Shown here one piece after another: positions 16,768 through 25,804 of a stretch of 64,000 nt of DNA. This DNA is from Sphingobium sp. Z007 (lineage in GTDB: Bacteria > Pseudomonadota > Alphaproteobacteria > Sphingomonadales > Sphingomonadaceae), in contig NZ_FBXK01000001.1 of NCBI RefSeq assembly GCF_900013425.1, positions 656,001 to 720,000 on the forward strand. The letters run 5' to 3'. A program made the position numbers and the translations under genes. Within the stretch, counting starts at the first letter, position 1, and every line of letters starts with the position of its first letter. The notes beneath the pieces are model-generated. The model saw only the letters and a program-made list of their open reading frames with translations. It had not been told where the DNA came from and made no database searches.

Positions 16768-19479
16768 ATGAAACAGCTGTCCAATTCGTCGTCGCAAACG
16801 CGATCCAGATATGGACGGTCTCTCGCCATGACGGCCCTTTCCTTCATCGCCATGGCCGGTCTGCCGGTGCCGGTTCTGGCCGCCGACAGCGTGTCGATCA
16901 GCCGCGACTGGCGCTTTACCAGGGGCGACCCGGCCGGCCTCACGACCGATCTACGCTACGACATTCGCCCCCCGATCGATGACACAGGCGATGGCAAGCT
17001 GGCCGATACGCCCGCCGACGCGGCCGTGAAGGTTGATGGCGGCGACGCACAAGTGCTCAAGCCCTGGATACTCCCCAGCGCCAATGCCTTCATCAAGGAT
17101 GCGGCGAAACATCATGTCCGTCCCGCGGGCAATCCCGGCGGCGATGTGCCCTATGTGCAGGCGAATTTCGACGACAGTGGCTGGACCAAGGTCGATCTGC
17201 CGCATGACTGGGCGATTGCCGGGCCGTTCATCAAGGATGGCCCCTATGGCGGCATGGGACGCCTGCCCAGCTGGGGCATCGGCTGGTATCGCAAGACGTT
17301 GGACATCCCCGCGAACGAGAAGGGCAAGTCGATCTTCCTCGATGTCGAAGGGGCGATGTCCTACGCCACCGTCTGGCTCAACGGCAAGCTGGTCGGCGGA
17401 TGGCCCTATGGCTATAATAGCTTCCGACTTGACCTGACGCCCTATGCGGTGCCGGGGGCCAAGAACCAACTCGCGATCCGGCTCGACAATCCGCAGGCGT
17501 CGGCCCGCTGGTATCCGGGCGGGGGCCTCTATCGCGACATCTACCTCACCACCGCGAACAAGGTGCATGTCGGCCAGTGGGGCGGCACCGTGCGCACGCC
17601 GCAGGTCGCGAAGGACCGCGCCACCATCGATCTCAGCCTGACACTCGACAATGACGGCGACAAGGCCGCGCAGGTGGAGGTGACGACCGCACTCTACGCC
17701 CTCGACGCCAAGGGCCAGCGTATCGGCCGCCCGGTCGCCAGCATCGCGCGCCAGTCCGCCAGCATCGCGCCGGGCGCCAAGGCGGTTTTGAACGGCAGCA
17801 CGATCCTCACCAACCCGCGGCTGTGGGGACCACCGCCCACGCAACAGCCCAACCGCTATGTCGCCATCTCTACCGTGACCCAGCGCGGCAGGACGATCGA
17901 TACCTATGAAACCCGCTTCGGCGTCCGCGACATCCAGTTCGATCCCGACAAGGGCGTGATCGTCAATGGCGAACATATCCCGCTGCGCGGCGTCAACAAC
18001 CATCATGATCTCGGCGCGATCGGCGCGGCGTTCAACCGCCGCGCGGCGCAGCGCCAGCTGGAAATCCTGCGCGACATGGGCACCAACGCCGTACGCATGA
18101 GCCATAATCCGCCCGCGCCCGAATTGCTGGAACTCACCGACCAGATGGGCTTCCTGGTCATGGACGAAATATTCGACAGCTGGGAAAAGAAGAAGACGCC
18201 GCACGACTTCCACCTGATCTTCCCCGACTGGCATGAGGCCGACCTGCGCGCGATGCTGCGGCGCGACCGCAACCATCCCTCCATCATCATGTGGAGCGTC
18301 GGCAATGAGGTCGGCGAACAATATGACGGCGAAGCGGGCGCGAAGATCGGCCGCGAACTGGTCGCCATCGCGCATGAGGAAGACCCGACGCGCCTGGCCA
18401 CGGGTGCCATGAATTTCGCCAAGGCGGACATGCTGTTGCCCACCACGGTCGATGCCATCAGCCTCAACTATCAGGGCGCGGGCATACGCGGCATCATCGG
18501 CCAATATCCCGCTTTCCGCGCCAAATTCCCCGACAAGGTCATCCTGTCCACCGAAAGCGCGTCGGCGCTGTCAAGCCGCGGCGAATATATGTTCCCGGTC
18601 GCCGGCGCGATCAGCGGGCCGGTGCGCCCCTGGTCGGGTGGCAATCCCGACACGCATCAGGTGTCGGCCTATGAACTGCACGCGGCCGACTTCGGCTCCT
18701 CCCCCGACCGCGTCTGGGCGGCTGACGACCAGAACCCTTATGTCGCGGGCGAATTTGTCTGGACCGGCTTCGACTATCTGGGCGAACCCACACCTTATTA
18801 TACGTCGCGCAGCAGCTACTCGGGCATTCTTGATCTGGCCGGTTTCCCCAAGGATCGCTTCTGGCTCTATCAGGCGCGCTGGCGGCCCGACCTGCAATTC
18901 GCGCATATCCTGCCGCACTGGACCTGGCCCGATCGCGTCGGCCAGATCACGCCGGTCCATGTCTTTTGCTCGGCCGATGAGGCGGAACTGTTCGTCAACG
19001 GGAAGTCGCAGGGCAAGATCAAGAAGCGCGACTATGAATATCGTTTCCGCTGGGACTATGTCGTCTATGAACCGGGCGAGGTGAAGGTCGTCACCTGGAA
19101 AGCCGGCAAGCCCTGGGCGACCGAGACGATCCGCACCGTGGGCGAGGCGGCGAAATTGTCGCTGACCGCCGACCGCTCGACCATCGCGGACGATGGCCGC
19201 GACCTCAGCTTCGTGACGCTCAAGGTCTTAGACAAGGACGGCAACATCGTCCCCGCCGCCAAGCAGGCGATCCGCTTCACGATCGAGGGACCGGGCCAGA
19301 TCGTCGCCACTGACAATGGCGACCCGACCGACCTGACCGCCTTCCCCTCGAAGAACCGCAACGCCTTCAACGGGCTGGCGCTGGCGATCGTGAAGGCGGA
19401 TCGGCAGGGCAAGATCATTCTGCGCGCCCGCGCCGAAGGACTGGGCGAAACGCAGGTGGAGATCGGCGCGACTCGCTAG
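16768..19479 (+). CDS. Glycoside hydrolase family 2, probable exported beta-galactosidase
   Basis: This 903-residue protein has an N-terminal signal (MTALSFIAMAGLPVPVLAA around residues 21-39). It shows the GH2 order of jelly-roll sugar-binding domain (WTKVDLPHDWAIAGPF, RKTLDIP, DVEGAMSYATVWLNGKLVGGWPYGYNSFRLDL), immunoglobulin-like domain, and TIM barrel (LRGVNNHHDLGAIGAAFN, NAVRMSHNPPAPE). The acid/base is Glu514 in SVGNEVGEQ and the nucleophile is Glu596 in ILSTESAS. C-terminal beta domains (DUF4982-like, then a Big-type domain) follow. At the family level it fits beta-galactosidase; beta-glucuronidase or other beta-glycosidase activities are alternatives. In this locus it would remove galactosyl side-chain residues in the periplasm or outside the cell. 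Confidence 0.88.
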   Translation: MKQLSNSSSQTRSRYGRSLAMTALSFIAMAGLPVPVLAADSVSISRDWRFTRGDPAGLTTDLRYDIRPPIDDTGDGKLADTPADAAVKVDGGDAQVLKPWILPSANAFIKDAAKHHVRPAGNPGGDVPYVQANFDDSGWTKVDLPHDWAIAGPFIKDGPYGGMGRLPSWGIGWYRKTLDIPANEKGKSIFLDVEGAMSYATVWLNGKLVGGWPYGYNSFRLDLTPYAVPGAKNQLAIRLDNPQASARWYPGGGLYRDIYLTTANKVHVGQWGGTVRTPQVAKDRATIDLSLTLDNDGDKAAQVEVTTALYALDAKGQRIGRPVASIARQSASIAPGAKAVLNGSTILTNPRLWGPPPTQQPNRYVAISTVTQRGRTIDTYETRFGVRDIQFDPDKGVIVNGEHIPLRGVNNHHDLGAIGAAFNRRAAQRQLEILRDMGTNAVRMSHNPPAPELLELTDQMGFLVMDEIFDSWEKKKTPHDFHLIFPDWHEADLRAMLRRDRNHPSIIMWSVGNEVGEQYDGEAGAKIGRELVAIAHEEDPTRLATGAMNFAKADMLLPTTVDAISLNYQGAGIRGIIGQYPAFRAKFPDKVILSTESASALSSRGEYMFPVAGAISGPVRPWSGGNPDTHQVSAYELHAADFGSSPDRVWAADDQNPYVAGEFVWTGFDYLGEPTPYYTSRSSYSGILDLAGFPKDRFWLYQARWRPDLQFAHILPHWTWPDRVGQITPVHVFCSADEAELFVNGKSQGKIKKRDYEYRFRWDYVVYEPGEVKVVTWKAGKPWATETIRTVGEAAKLSLTADRSTIADDGRDLSFVTLKVLDKDGNIVPAAKQAIRFTIEGPGQIVATDNGDPTDLTAFPSKNRNAFNGLALAIVKADRQGKIILRARAEGLGETQVEIGATR

Positions 19480-19481
19480 AG

Positions 19482-19514
19482 CAAGGGGGGGCGGATCATA
19501 CCGCCCCCCCCTTG
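19482..19514. terminator. GC-rich stem-loop between convergent GH2 and GH1 genes
   Basis: CAAG7CGG pairs with CCGC8TTG around the loop ATCATA, a 13-bp stem with one bulged C. It lies 3 bp after the GH2 stop and 5 bp before the GH1 stop, so it can serve both strands. There is no U-tract, so termination strength is uncertain. Confidence 0.6.
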
Positions 19515-19518
19515 TCGC

Positions 19519-20973
19519 TCACACCAACTTGTTGGTACGCACCAGTTCGCGATACCAGTCGGCGCTCAATTTGGGCGTCCGCTTCTGGGTCTTGAAGTCG
19601 ACATGGTGGATGCCGAATAGCTTGGTATAGCCATCCTCCCACTCGAAATTGTCCATCAGGCTCCACACGAAATAGCCCTTCACCGGAATCCCCTCACGCG
19701 TGGCGCGCTGCAAGTGGGTCAGGTAATTGCGCAGATACATGACGCGGTCGGTGTCATAGACCTTGCCATCCTCGGCGACCTTGTCATCGGCCGAGCAGCC
19801 ATTTTCGGAGATATACAGCCCCTTGGGTTTCCAATTCTCAGCTATTGCGCGCATCCCCCAATAAATGACCTCCGGCGTCACATAGAGCCAGGGGGAGGGC
19901 ATGCGCGGCGCCTGTCCCGGATGCGGCAGGATTTTGTAGCCCGACGGCGCGGTCTCGTCGGCGCGCACGGTGTTGCCGGTATAGACATTGACCGACAGGA
20001 AATCGAGCGGCGCGCCGATCAGCGTCATGTCGCCCTCTCTGACCTTGGGCGCGTCCTTGCCCTGCGCGGTCAGATAGCTGTCGATATAGCGGCCCTCCAG
20101 AATCGCGGTCATGAACATGCCGTTCTCCACGCGCACCGCTTTCTTCACGGCCTCGATATGCTCAGACGTCTCGATCGCGGGCACATAGATGCTGGGGTTG
20201 TCGGCGATGCCGACCTGCGTCCGCCCCTTCGTCGCGGCGCGGATCGCCTGCACGCCCAGGCCATGGGCCAGCACGCCATGATGGCGGATCTGGTTCACCT
20301 CGCCCATCGGCAGTTTCAGACCCGGCGCCTTGCTCCCGGTCATATAGCTCAGGTCCGTGAAGCAGCGCAGTTCGTTGACCGTCATGAAATGCTGGACGCG
20401 ATCACCGAGCTTGCCGGCGGTGTAACCGGCATAATCGGCAAAGGCGTAAGCCGTGTCGCGATTCCGCCAGCCGCCCGGCAGGGCCTGGGGCAGATCCCAG
20501 TGGAACATCGTGACATGCGGCGTGATACCCGCGGCAAGCAGCCCATCGACTAGCCGGTTATAATAATCCAGCCCCTTGGCATTGGGCTTGCCCTTGCCAT
20601 CGGGGAAGATGCGCGACCAGGCGATCGAGAAGCGATAGGCCTTGACGCCCAATGCCTTGAGCAACGCGATATCGTCGCCATAGCGGTGATAGCTGTCGCA
20701 GGCGACGTCGCCCGTATCGCCATTGGCGACCTTCCCCGGCGTATGGGAAAAAACGTCCCAATTGGTCTGGCCGCGGCCGTCTTCGTTCGCCGCGCCTTCA
20801 ATCTGATAGGCAGCGGTGGCGCAGCCCCAGAGGAAGTCGGCGGGGAAGGCGCGGTCGCCCTGCGGCATAGCGCGCGGCGCAGTCTGCGCAACCGCGCTCC
20901 CGCCCGCCAGGCTTGCGCCCAGAGCGGCCGCGCCCAATCCCATGCCCAGTTCGCGGCGATTGATACTCGTCAT
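19519..20973 (-). CDS. Glycoside hydrolase family 1 beta-glucosidase, TAT-exported
   Basis: A 484-residue GH1 enzyme. The N-terminus NRRELGMGLGAAALGASLAGGSAVAQ is a Tat-type signal. The barrel starts FPADFLWGCATAAYQIEGA. The acid/base is Glu201 in TVNELRC, where nearly all GH1 enzymes have TxNEP; the Pro-to-Leu change next to the catalytic Glu is unusual. The nucleophile is Glu390 in YISENGCS, and the aglycone and glycone motif WSLMDNFEWEDGY is intact. Expected reaction: release of terminal beta-glucose (or galactose/fucose) from oligosaccharides in the periplasm. It is the last gene of the leftward operon IclR-esterase-esterase-GH29-GH31-GH1, 13 bp after the GH31 stop. Confidence 0.92.
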   Translation of the reverse strand: MTSINRRELGMGLGAAALGASLAGGSAVAQTAPRAMPQGDRAFPADFLWGCATAAYQIEGAANEDGRGQTNWDVFSHTPGKVANGDTGDVACDSYHRYGDDIALLKALGVKAYRFSIAWSRIFPDGKGKPNAKGLDYYNRLVDGLLAAGITPHVTMFHWDLPQALPGGWRNRDTAYAFADYAGYTAGKLGDRVQHFMTVNELRCFTDLSYMTGSKAPGLKLPMGEVNQIRHHGVLAHGLGVQAIRAATKGRTQVGIADNPSIYVPAIETSEHIEAVKKAVRVENGMFMTAILEGRYIDSYLTAQGKDAPKVREGDMTLIGAPLDFLSVNVYTGNTVRADETAPSGYKILPHPGQAPRMPSPWLYVTPEVIYWGMRAIAENWKPKGLYISENGCSADDKVAEDGKVYDTDRVMYLRNYLTHLQRATREGIPVKGYFVWSLMDNFEWEDGYTKLFGIHHVDFKTQKRTPKLSADWYRELVRTNKLV

Positions 20974-20986
20974 ATTGCAAAACTCC

Positions 20987-23305
20987 TTATTGACCGACGA
21001 CCTGCACCAGCCCGGCGATCGCCTGGCCAGAGGGCAGCTTCGTCTTGCTCGTCAACGATTTGGCGGCGTCGTTCCAAACGAGGTTCGCCTTCATGCCGCC
21101 CTTGCGATAGGCGTTGGTCGTGCCGTCATCGTCATAGAGGGTGAAGCGAGCGTCCGCGCCGGGATAGACGCGGATGCTTTCCAGCGCCTGTTTCTCCGCC
21201 GTACTTTTTACCTGCACACCCATCGGCACGATGGAGCCAGCCTTCACGAACAGGGGGATGCGGTTGATCGGCGTGTCGACCTCGATCGTCTGGCCGCCTT
21301 CGAACCGCTGGTTGCTCCAATAATCATACCAGGCTGTCCCGGCGGGCAGATAGACCGGCCGCTTCGTCTGGCCCTGCACCGTCACCGGGGCGACCAGGAA
21401 AGCGGGCCCGAACATATATTGGTCGCCGATGTCCGAAACCTTGGGGTCGTTCGGGAAGTCCATGAACAACCCGCGCATGAACGGCGCGCCGGTATCATAA
21501 GTGTGCCGCCCCAGCGCATAGATATAGGGCATCAGCGTATAACGCAGCCGCAGCCAGTCGGCCAGGATCGGCTCGGCCGCCTTGCCATATTCCCATAGCG
21601 CCGTGCCGGGCCGCTGGCCATGGATGCGCAGCGTCGGCGTGAAGACGCTATATTGGAACCAGCGCACGAACAGTTCGGGATAGTCGGGATAATCCGCGCC
21701 CATCGCGGTTGCGCCGGCCGGATCGACCAGGATCGGGTTTTCCGCCTTCGGCCCCTTTGGCCATTGCCATCCGCCAATGTCGCTGCCCCAATAGGCCAGG
21801 CCCGACGCGGTGAAGTTGAGGCCGGCGGGGATTTGCCGATGCAACGCTTCCCAGGTCGACTTGACGTCCGACGACCAGAACAGCCCGCCATTGCGCTGAG
21901 AGCCCAGATAAGCGGCGCGGGCCAGGATCATGTTGCGGAAACCGGGCCGGTCGCGCTCGGAGCCTTCCGCGACGCCCGTCGTGTGCACCAGCGGGAAGAG
22001 GTTGTGATAGCGGTCGCCCGACCCTTTGGCGTAGAAATAGCCGTCGGGCACCAGATCCGGTTCGGTCTCGTCCAGCCAGAACCAGTCGAAGCCTTGGCTC
22101 GCGATATTGTCGCGGATCTTGCCCCAGAACCATTCGCGCGCTTCCGGGTTGGTGCTGTCGATCAGCGCACCTGCCCGGTCGAACCGCATCGGCAAGCCAT
22201 CTACGGGCAAGCCGTCCTTGTCGTGCAGGAACCAGCCCTTGGCCTTCAAATATTCGAAATAGCGCGATTCCCGCTCGAACCGCGGCCAGACGCTGATGAT
22301 GGATCGCATCCCCATGGCGTTCAGCTGGTCGTTCATGCCCTTGGGATCGGGAAAATAGCTGCGGTCGATGTCCATCTGCCCCATGCGGGTCCAGTAGAAC
22401 CAGTCGAGCACCATCACGTCGATTGGCAGGTTACGCTGACGATAGCCATTGGCGATATCGAGCAGTTCCTGCTGGCTTTCGTAACGCGCCTTGCTCTGGA
22501 TGAGGCCGAAACCCGCCTTGGGCGGCAGTGGCGTCGCGCCGGTCAGCTTGGCGTAGCCAGCGTAGAGGTCATCGGTCGTCTTGCCGGTGATGACGAAGAA
22601 GGAGACGCGCTCGCCCACCTGGCTCTGCCAATGGGTGCTGCTGTGCAGGCCGGGCTGGATCAGCGTGCGGGCGGGATTGTCCCACACGATGCCATAGCCT
22701 TTGTTCGTGACCATGAAGGGGACGCAGACTGTCTCGCCCGCTGGCGCGTCGTAGAAATGCTGGCAGTCGATCTGCTTGCCGCGCAGATCCATATAACCTT
22801 CCTGGTTCTGGCCCAGACCATAATAATGTTCGTCCGCCGGCGAATCGAAGCTGGCGCCGACCTTGAACGTCTTTTCGCCATTGACCGTCACGGGCGCCAT
22901 TTCCCAGCCGGTCATCTTGGTGAGGACATTGCCGCTGGCGTCCTGCACCGACAGGCTGACCGGCGGCAGCGACGGCGCGAAATAGCGCTCCATTTGCGTG
23001 GGCGCCTTGGGCCATGGCTGGGCGTCGACCGTCAGCGTCAGGGCCGAAGAAGAGAATATGTCGCCGCTCGCATCGCTGCGATGCGTCCATCCGGTCGCGT
23101 CCGCCTTCGCATTCGGCCCTTCACCGGGCGCGGCCGACGCGAGGTCAGGATCGAGCGCGATCGTCACCCGCACGATGTTGGGCGCATAGGGTTCGATCGC
23201 CACCCGGCTGCCATGGCGATCCAGCAGCGCCATTGGTTCGGCCAGCGCTGGGGCGGTGAGGCAGGATGCGCCCAATGCGATCCATTTGAAGCTCTTTGCG
23301 ATCAT
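20987..23305 (-). CDS. Glycoside hydrolase family 31, probable alpha-xylosidase
   Basis: A 772-residue protein with a signal peptide (FKWIALGASCLTAPALA). The GH31 barrel contains the nucleophile Asp412 in WFWLDETEPD and the acid/base Asp480 in LFWSSDVKSTW. Other family blocks are LDWFYWTRMGQMDIDRSYFPDP, GLAYWGSDIGGW and the C-terminal beta domain (PLFVKAGSIVPMG). The WLDETEPD variant and surrounding residues fit alpha-xylosidases better than alpha-glucosidases, but this is a family-level judgement. In a fucose/galactose/glucose setting it would remove alpha-1,6-xylose from xyloglucan fragments. It lies 18 bp after GH29. CCCTGTAA is directly repeated in the 23306-23325 leader. Confidence 0.85.
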   Translation of the reverse strand: MIAKSFKWIALGASCLTAPALAEPMALLDRHGSRVAIEPYAPNIVRVTIALDPDLASAAPGEGPNAKADATGWTHRSDASGDIFSSSALTLTVDAQPWPKAPTQMERYFAPSLPPVSLSVQDASGNVLTKMTGWEMAPVTVNGEKTFKVGASFDSPADEHYYGLGQNQEGYMDLRGKQIDCQHFYDAPAGETVCVPFMVTNKGYGIVWDNPARTLIQPGLHSSTHWQSQVGERVSFFVITGKTTDDLYAGYAKLTGATPLPPKAGFGLIQSKARYESQQELLDIANGYRQRNLPIDVMVLDWFYWTRMGQMDIDRSYFPDPKGMNDQLNAMGMRSIISVWPRFERESRYFEYLKAKGWFLHDKDGLPVDGLPMRFDRAGALIDSTNPEAREWFWGKIRDNIASQGFDWFWLDETEPDLVPDGYFYAKGSGDRYHNLFPLVHTTGVAEGSERDRPGFRNMILARAAYLGSQRNGGLFWSSDVKSTWEALHRQIPAGLNFTASGLAYWGSDIGGWQWPKGPKAENPILVDPAGATAMGADYPDYPELFVRWFQYSVFTPTLRIHGQRPGTALWEYGKAAEPILADWLRLRYTLMPYIYALGRHTYDTGAPFMRGLFMDFPNDPKVSDIGDQYMFGPAFLVAPVTVQGQTKRPVYLPAGTAWYDYWSNQRFEGGQTIEVDTPINRIPLFVKAGSIVPMGVQVKSTAEKQALESIRVYPGADARFTLYDDDGTTNAYRKGGMKANLVWNDAAKSLTSKTKLPSGQAIAGLVQVVGQ

Positions 23306-23323
23306 CCCTGTAAATCCCTGTAA

Positions 23324-24949
23324 TTAGACGAGGCCCCGACCGTCGATGCGGACGACCGGAACGAAATCACCGCCATGCGGCATGTCGACATGGAGGCCCG
23401 CGCCATCCTGCCGAAAGGCGATCGGACCGCCGCCCAGCAGCGTCACCCGTTCGATCTGACCGCCCATGCGGCTGCGCGCCAGTGCGCCTATGGTCGTAGG
23501 TCCGCTCGCCCGGCCCAGGAACAGCGCATAGAGCGCGCCCTTGTTGGTGGTGAAACGGATATCCTGCGCGGTGAAGGGCTTGGCCTTCTCTTCATTCTGC
23601 ATCCCTGCGATCAGCTTCGTCGGCCCTTCGCCATAGATGCGCCACGGCCGCGACCCGAAGATCGCCTCACCGCCATGGGTCATCCATCCGGCCATGCCGT
23701 CCAGCACCTTCTCCGTCTCGCTATCGATCGACCCGTCGCCCGGCTGTGGGATCGACAGCAGCAGATTGCCGTTCTTCGACACGACATCGGCCAGCCGCTG
23801 GATCACTTCCTCCGCGCTCTTGTAGCTTTTGTCGTGCAGCCGCGCTGCGTTGTAGAACCAGTCGCCGATACAGGTGTCGGTCTGCCACGGTTCGTCCCAC
23901 AGCCGATCGGTAAAGCCGCGCTCGACATCCTCCACCATGCCGAAACGGGCGTGGGGTTGCAGCTTCTTGCCGGTCAGCACCACGTCGATCTGGCCGTGCC
24001 AGTCGATCGAGCGGTTATAATAGTCCGCCGCCGCTTCCAGCCCGACCGGGCCGAAGGGCAGTTCGTGATCGTCCATATAGACCAGGTCGGGTTTATATTT
24101 GGCGACCAGGTCGGTCTGGCGCAGCAGCCAGCGGGTGACATAGGCCGGGTCGTCTTTCGGCCCCGTCTCGATCCACTGGCCGTTATTCGCGTCATGCCAC
24201 TTGTCCATCGCCTCGATCGTGTCGATGCCGTCGGGCAGCACGGCATGGCCGCCGGTATAAAGCTCCTGCGGGTCGAGGCCCTCCCACCATTGGCCCTTGC
24301 CGTCCGCCTTGCGCAGGCGGAACGCATCGTAGCGCTTGCCCTTTTTCGGCCCCGTCGGATCATAGCCATAAGCCGGCTGATACCAGTGCCAGGCATGGGC
24401 GGCATGGTTGGACACGCCGAACTTCATCCCCGCGCCGCGCGCCGCCTTTTCCCAGATGCCGACCACATCCTTCTTCGGCCCGACGCGCAGGCTGTTCCAG
24501 GCGTGATAGCGGCTATCATAGCAATCCAGATTGTCGTGATGGCAGGCGAGCGCCATGAAATATTTGGCCCCCGCCTTCTGGTAGCGGGCGATCAGCGCGT
24601 CCGGCTCCCACTGGTCGCCGGTCCACAGATTCTGGATGTCCTTCATCCCCGAAACCGACGGATGACCGTAGGTTTTCACATGATGCTCGTACATCGGGTG
24701 GCCCTGCATATACATAAACCGGCCATACCAATCGCCTTGCGCCGGCACCGATTGCGGCCCCCAGTGCGACCAGAGGCCCAGCTTCGCGTCGCGAAACCAG
24801 TCGGGATAGCGGTAATGGGCGACCAGCGAGGACCAACTGGCCTCTACCGGGCCGCGCATCGTGCCCATGGGGCTGGCGGCGCGCGCAGCGCGGGCCAGAC
24901 CCAGCGCGGCGGTGCCCGCCAGGAAGGATCGGCGGCCCAGCATCGTCAC
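23324..24949 (-). CDS. Glycoside hydrolase family 29 alpha-L-fucosidase, TAT-exported
   Basis: This 541-residue enzyme may start at GTG 24949, overlapping the preceding stop as GTGA, or at ATG 24943 two codons later. The RRSFLAGTAALGLARAARA segment is a Tat signal. GH29 blocks are WFRDAKLGLWSHWGPQSVP, AKYFMALACHHDNLDCYDS, GIWEKAARGAGMKFGVSNH and LVYMDDHELPFG, whose Asp293 is the likely nucleophile. SKNGNLLLSIPQPGDGSI is the characteristic late segment and a C-terminal beta domain follows. It releases L-fucose from fucosylated oligosaccharides. The adjacent rightward operon imports and oxidises L-fucose, which supports this call strongly. Confidence 0.9.
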   Translation of the reverse strand: MTMLGRRSFLAGTAALGLARAARAASPMGTMRGPVEASWSSLVAHYRYPDWFRDAKLGLWSHWGPQSVPAQGDWYGRFMYMQGHPMYEHHVKTYGHPSVSGMKDIQNLWTGDQWEPDALIARYQKAGAKYFMALACHHDNLDCYDSRYHAWNSLRVGPKKDVVGIWEKAARGAGMKFGVSNHAAHAWHWYQPAYGYDPTGPKKGKRYDAFRLRKADGKGQWWEGLDPQELYTGGHAVLPDGIDTIEAMDKWHDANNGQWIETGPKDDPAYVTRWLLRQTDLVAKYKPDLVYMDDHELPFGPVGLEAAADYYNRSIDWHGQIDVVLTGKKLQPHARFGMVEDVERGFTDRLWDEPWQTDTCIGDWFYNAARLHDKSYKSAEEVIQRLADVVSKNGNLLLSIPQPGDGSIDSETEKVLDGMAGWMTHGGEAIFGSRPWRIYGEGPTKLIAGMQNEEKAKPFTAQDIRFTTNKGALYALFLGRASGPTTIGALARSRMGGQIERVTLLGGGPIAFRQDGAGLHVDMPHGGDFVPVVRIDGRGLV

Positions 24950-25767
24950 TGGATTTCCCTCAACGCCTTGTCGATCGCCTGCCGCGCCAGCGGGCGCATG
25001 ATGGCATAGCCCTCCGCGGTGGGATGGACGCCGTCGGTGGACAGACCCGGCTTCATCGCGCCATCCGCCTGCGCCATGGCGCTATGATAATCGACATAGG
25101 TGAAGCCGCGGCTGCGCGCATAGTCGGCCAGCCACCTATTGATCGCCGCGATCTGTGGGGCGGGTCGCAGGCCCGGACTCCAGGGAAAGGCGCCCGCGGG
25201 CGGCACGGAGGCGAGGACGACCTTGATCCCATGCGCTTCGGCCAGTTCGGCCATGGTCTGGATGTTGCCCAGCACCGTGTCCATCGTCGCGGCACCCGTG
25301 TTGCCGGCGATGTCGTTGGTCATCGCCATGATGTGGACGACCTGCGGCTTCAGCGCGATCACGTCGCTGCGGAAACGCACCAGCATCTGCGCCGTGGTCT
25401 GGCCGCTAATGCCGCGATCGACCAGCCCGTCGGTGAACATCGACGGATCGGCGTTGATCCAGTTATCCGTGATGGAATCGCCCATGAAGACCGCGCGAAC
25501 CTTCTTGCCTTCCAGCGCCTTGTTGTCGGCGGCGTAACGACACAGTTGCCCGAAATCGCGGTTCAGCATGTGGAGGTTTCCCATCTGCCATTCCGCCTCG
25601 TTGCTGGGCTTGGGATGGGTGCGGCAGGGATCGGCCACGATGCCGACCGGATCACCGACATGGGGATCGCCCGGCACTTTGGTGACGGCGAAAGCCGGGG
25701 TGGCAAGCGTCAGCGCGCACGCCGTTGCGATCAGGGGAGCGGTAAGACGCGGCATCCTTTTCCTCAT
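24946..25767 (-). CDS. Secreted SGNH/GDSL hydrolase (acetylesterase type)
   Basis: Read from ATG 25767 (MRKRMPRLTAPL; an in-frame ATG also lies at 25791), giving 273 residues with a signal peptide ending at TPAFA. All four SGNH blocks are present: GDSIT with Ser98, the glycine of RGISGQTT, Asn in MAMTNDIAGN, and DGVHPTAEGY with the Asp-His pair. This fold covers acetylxylan esterases, rhamnogalacturonan acetylesterases and lysophospholipases. In this operon, removal of O-acetyl groups from galactosyl or xylosyl residues is the most sensible role. It has a second esterase just upstream and the fucosidase overlapping downstream. Confidence 0.87.
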   Translation of the reverse strand: MRKRMPRLTAPLIATACALTLATPAFAVTKVPGDPHVGDPVGIVADPCRTHPKPSNEAEWQMGNLHMLNRDFGQLCRYAADNKALEGKKVRAVFMGDSITDNWINADPSMFTDGLVDRGISGQTTAQMLVRFRSDVIALKPQVVHIMAMTNDIAGNTGAATMDTVLGNIQTMAELAEAHGIKVVLASVPPAGAFPWSPGLRPAPQIAAINRWLADYARSRGFTYVDYHSAMAQADGAMKPGLSTDGVHPTAEGYAIMRPLARQAIDKALREIQ

Positions 25768-25804
25768 GTCTTCTGGGTCTTCATCTTCCAATTGGCGCGT
25801 GTCT

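Noticed and set aside
19485..19511. G-quadruplex at the G7/C8 runs
   Set aside because: Only one long G-run per strand is present, not four; the two runs pair with each other as a hairpin.
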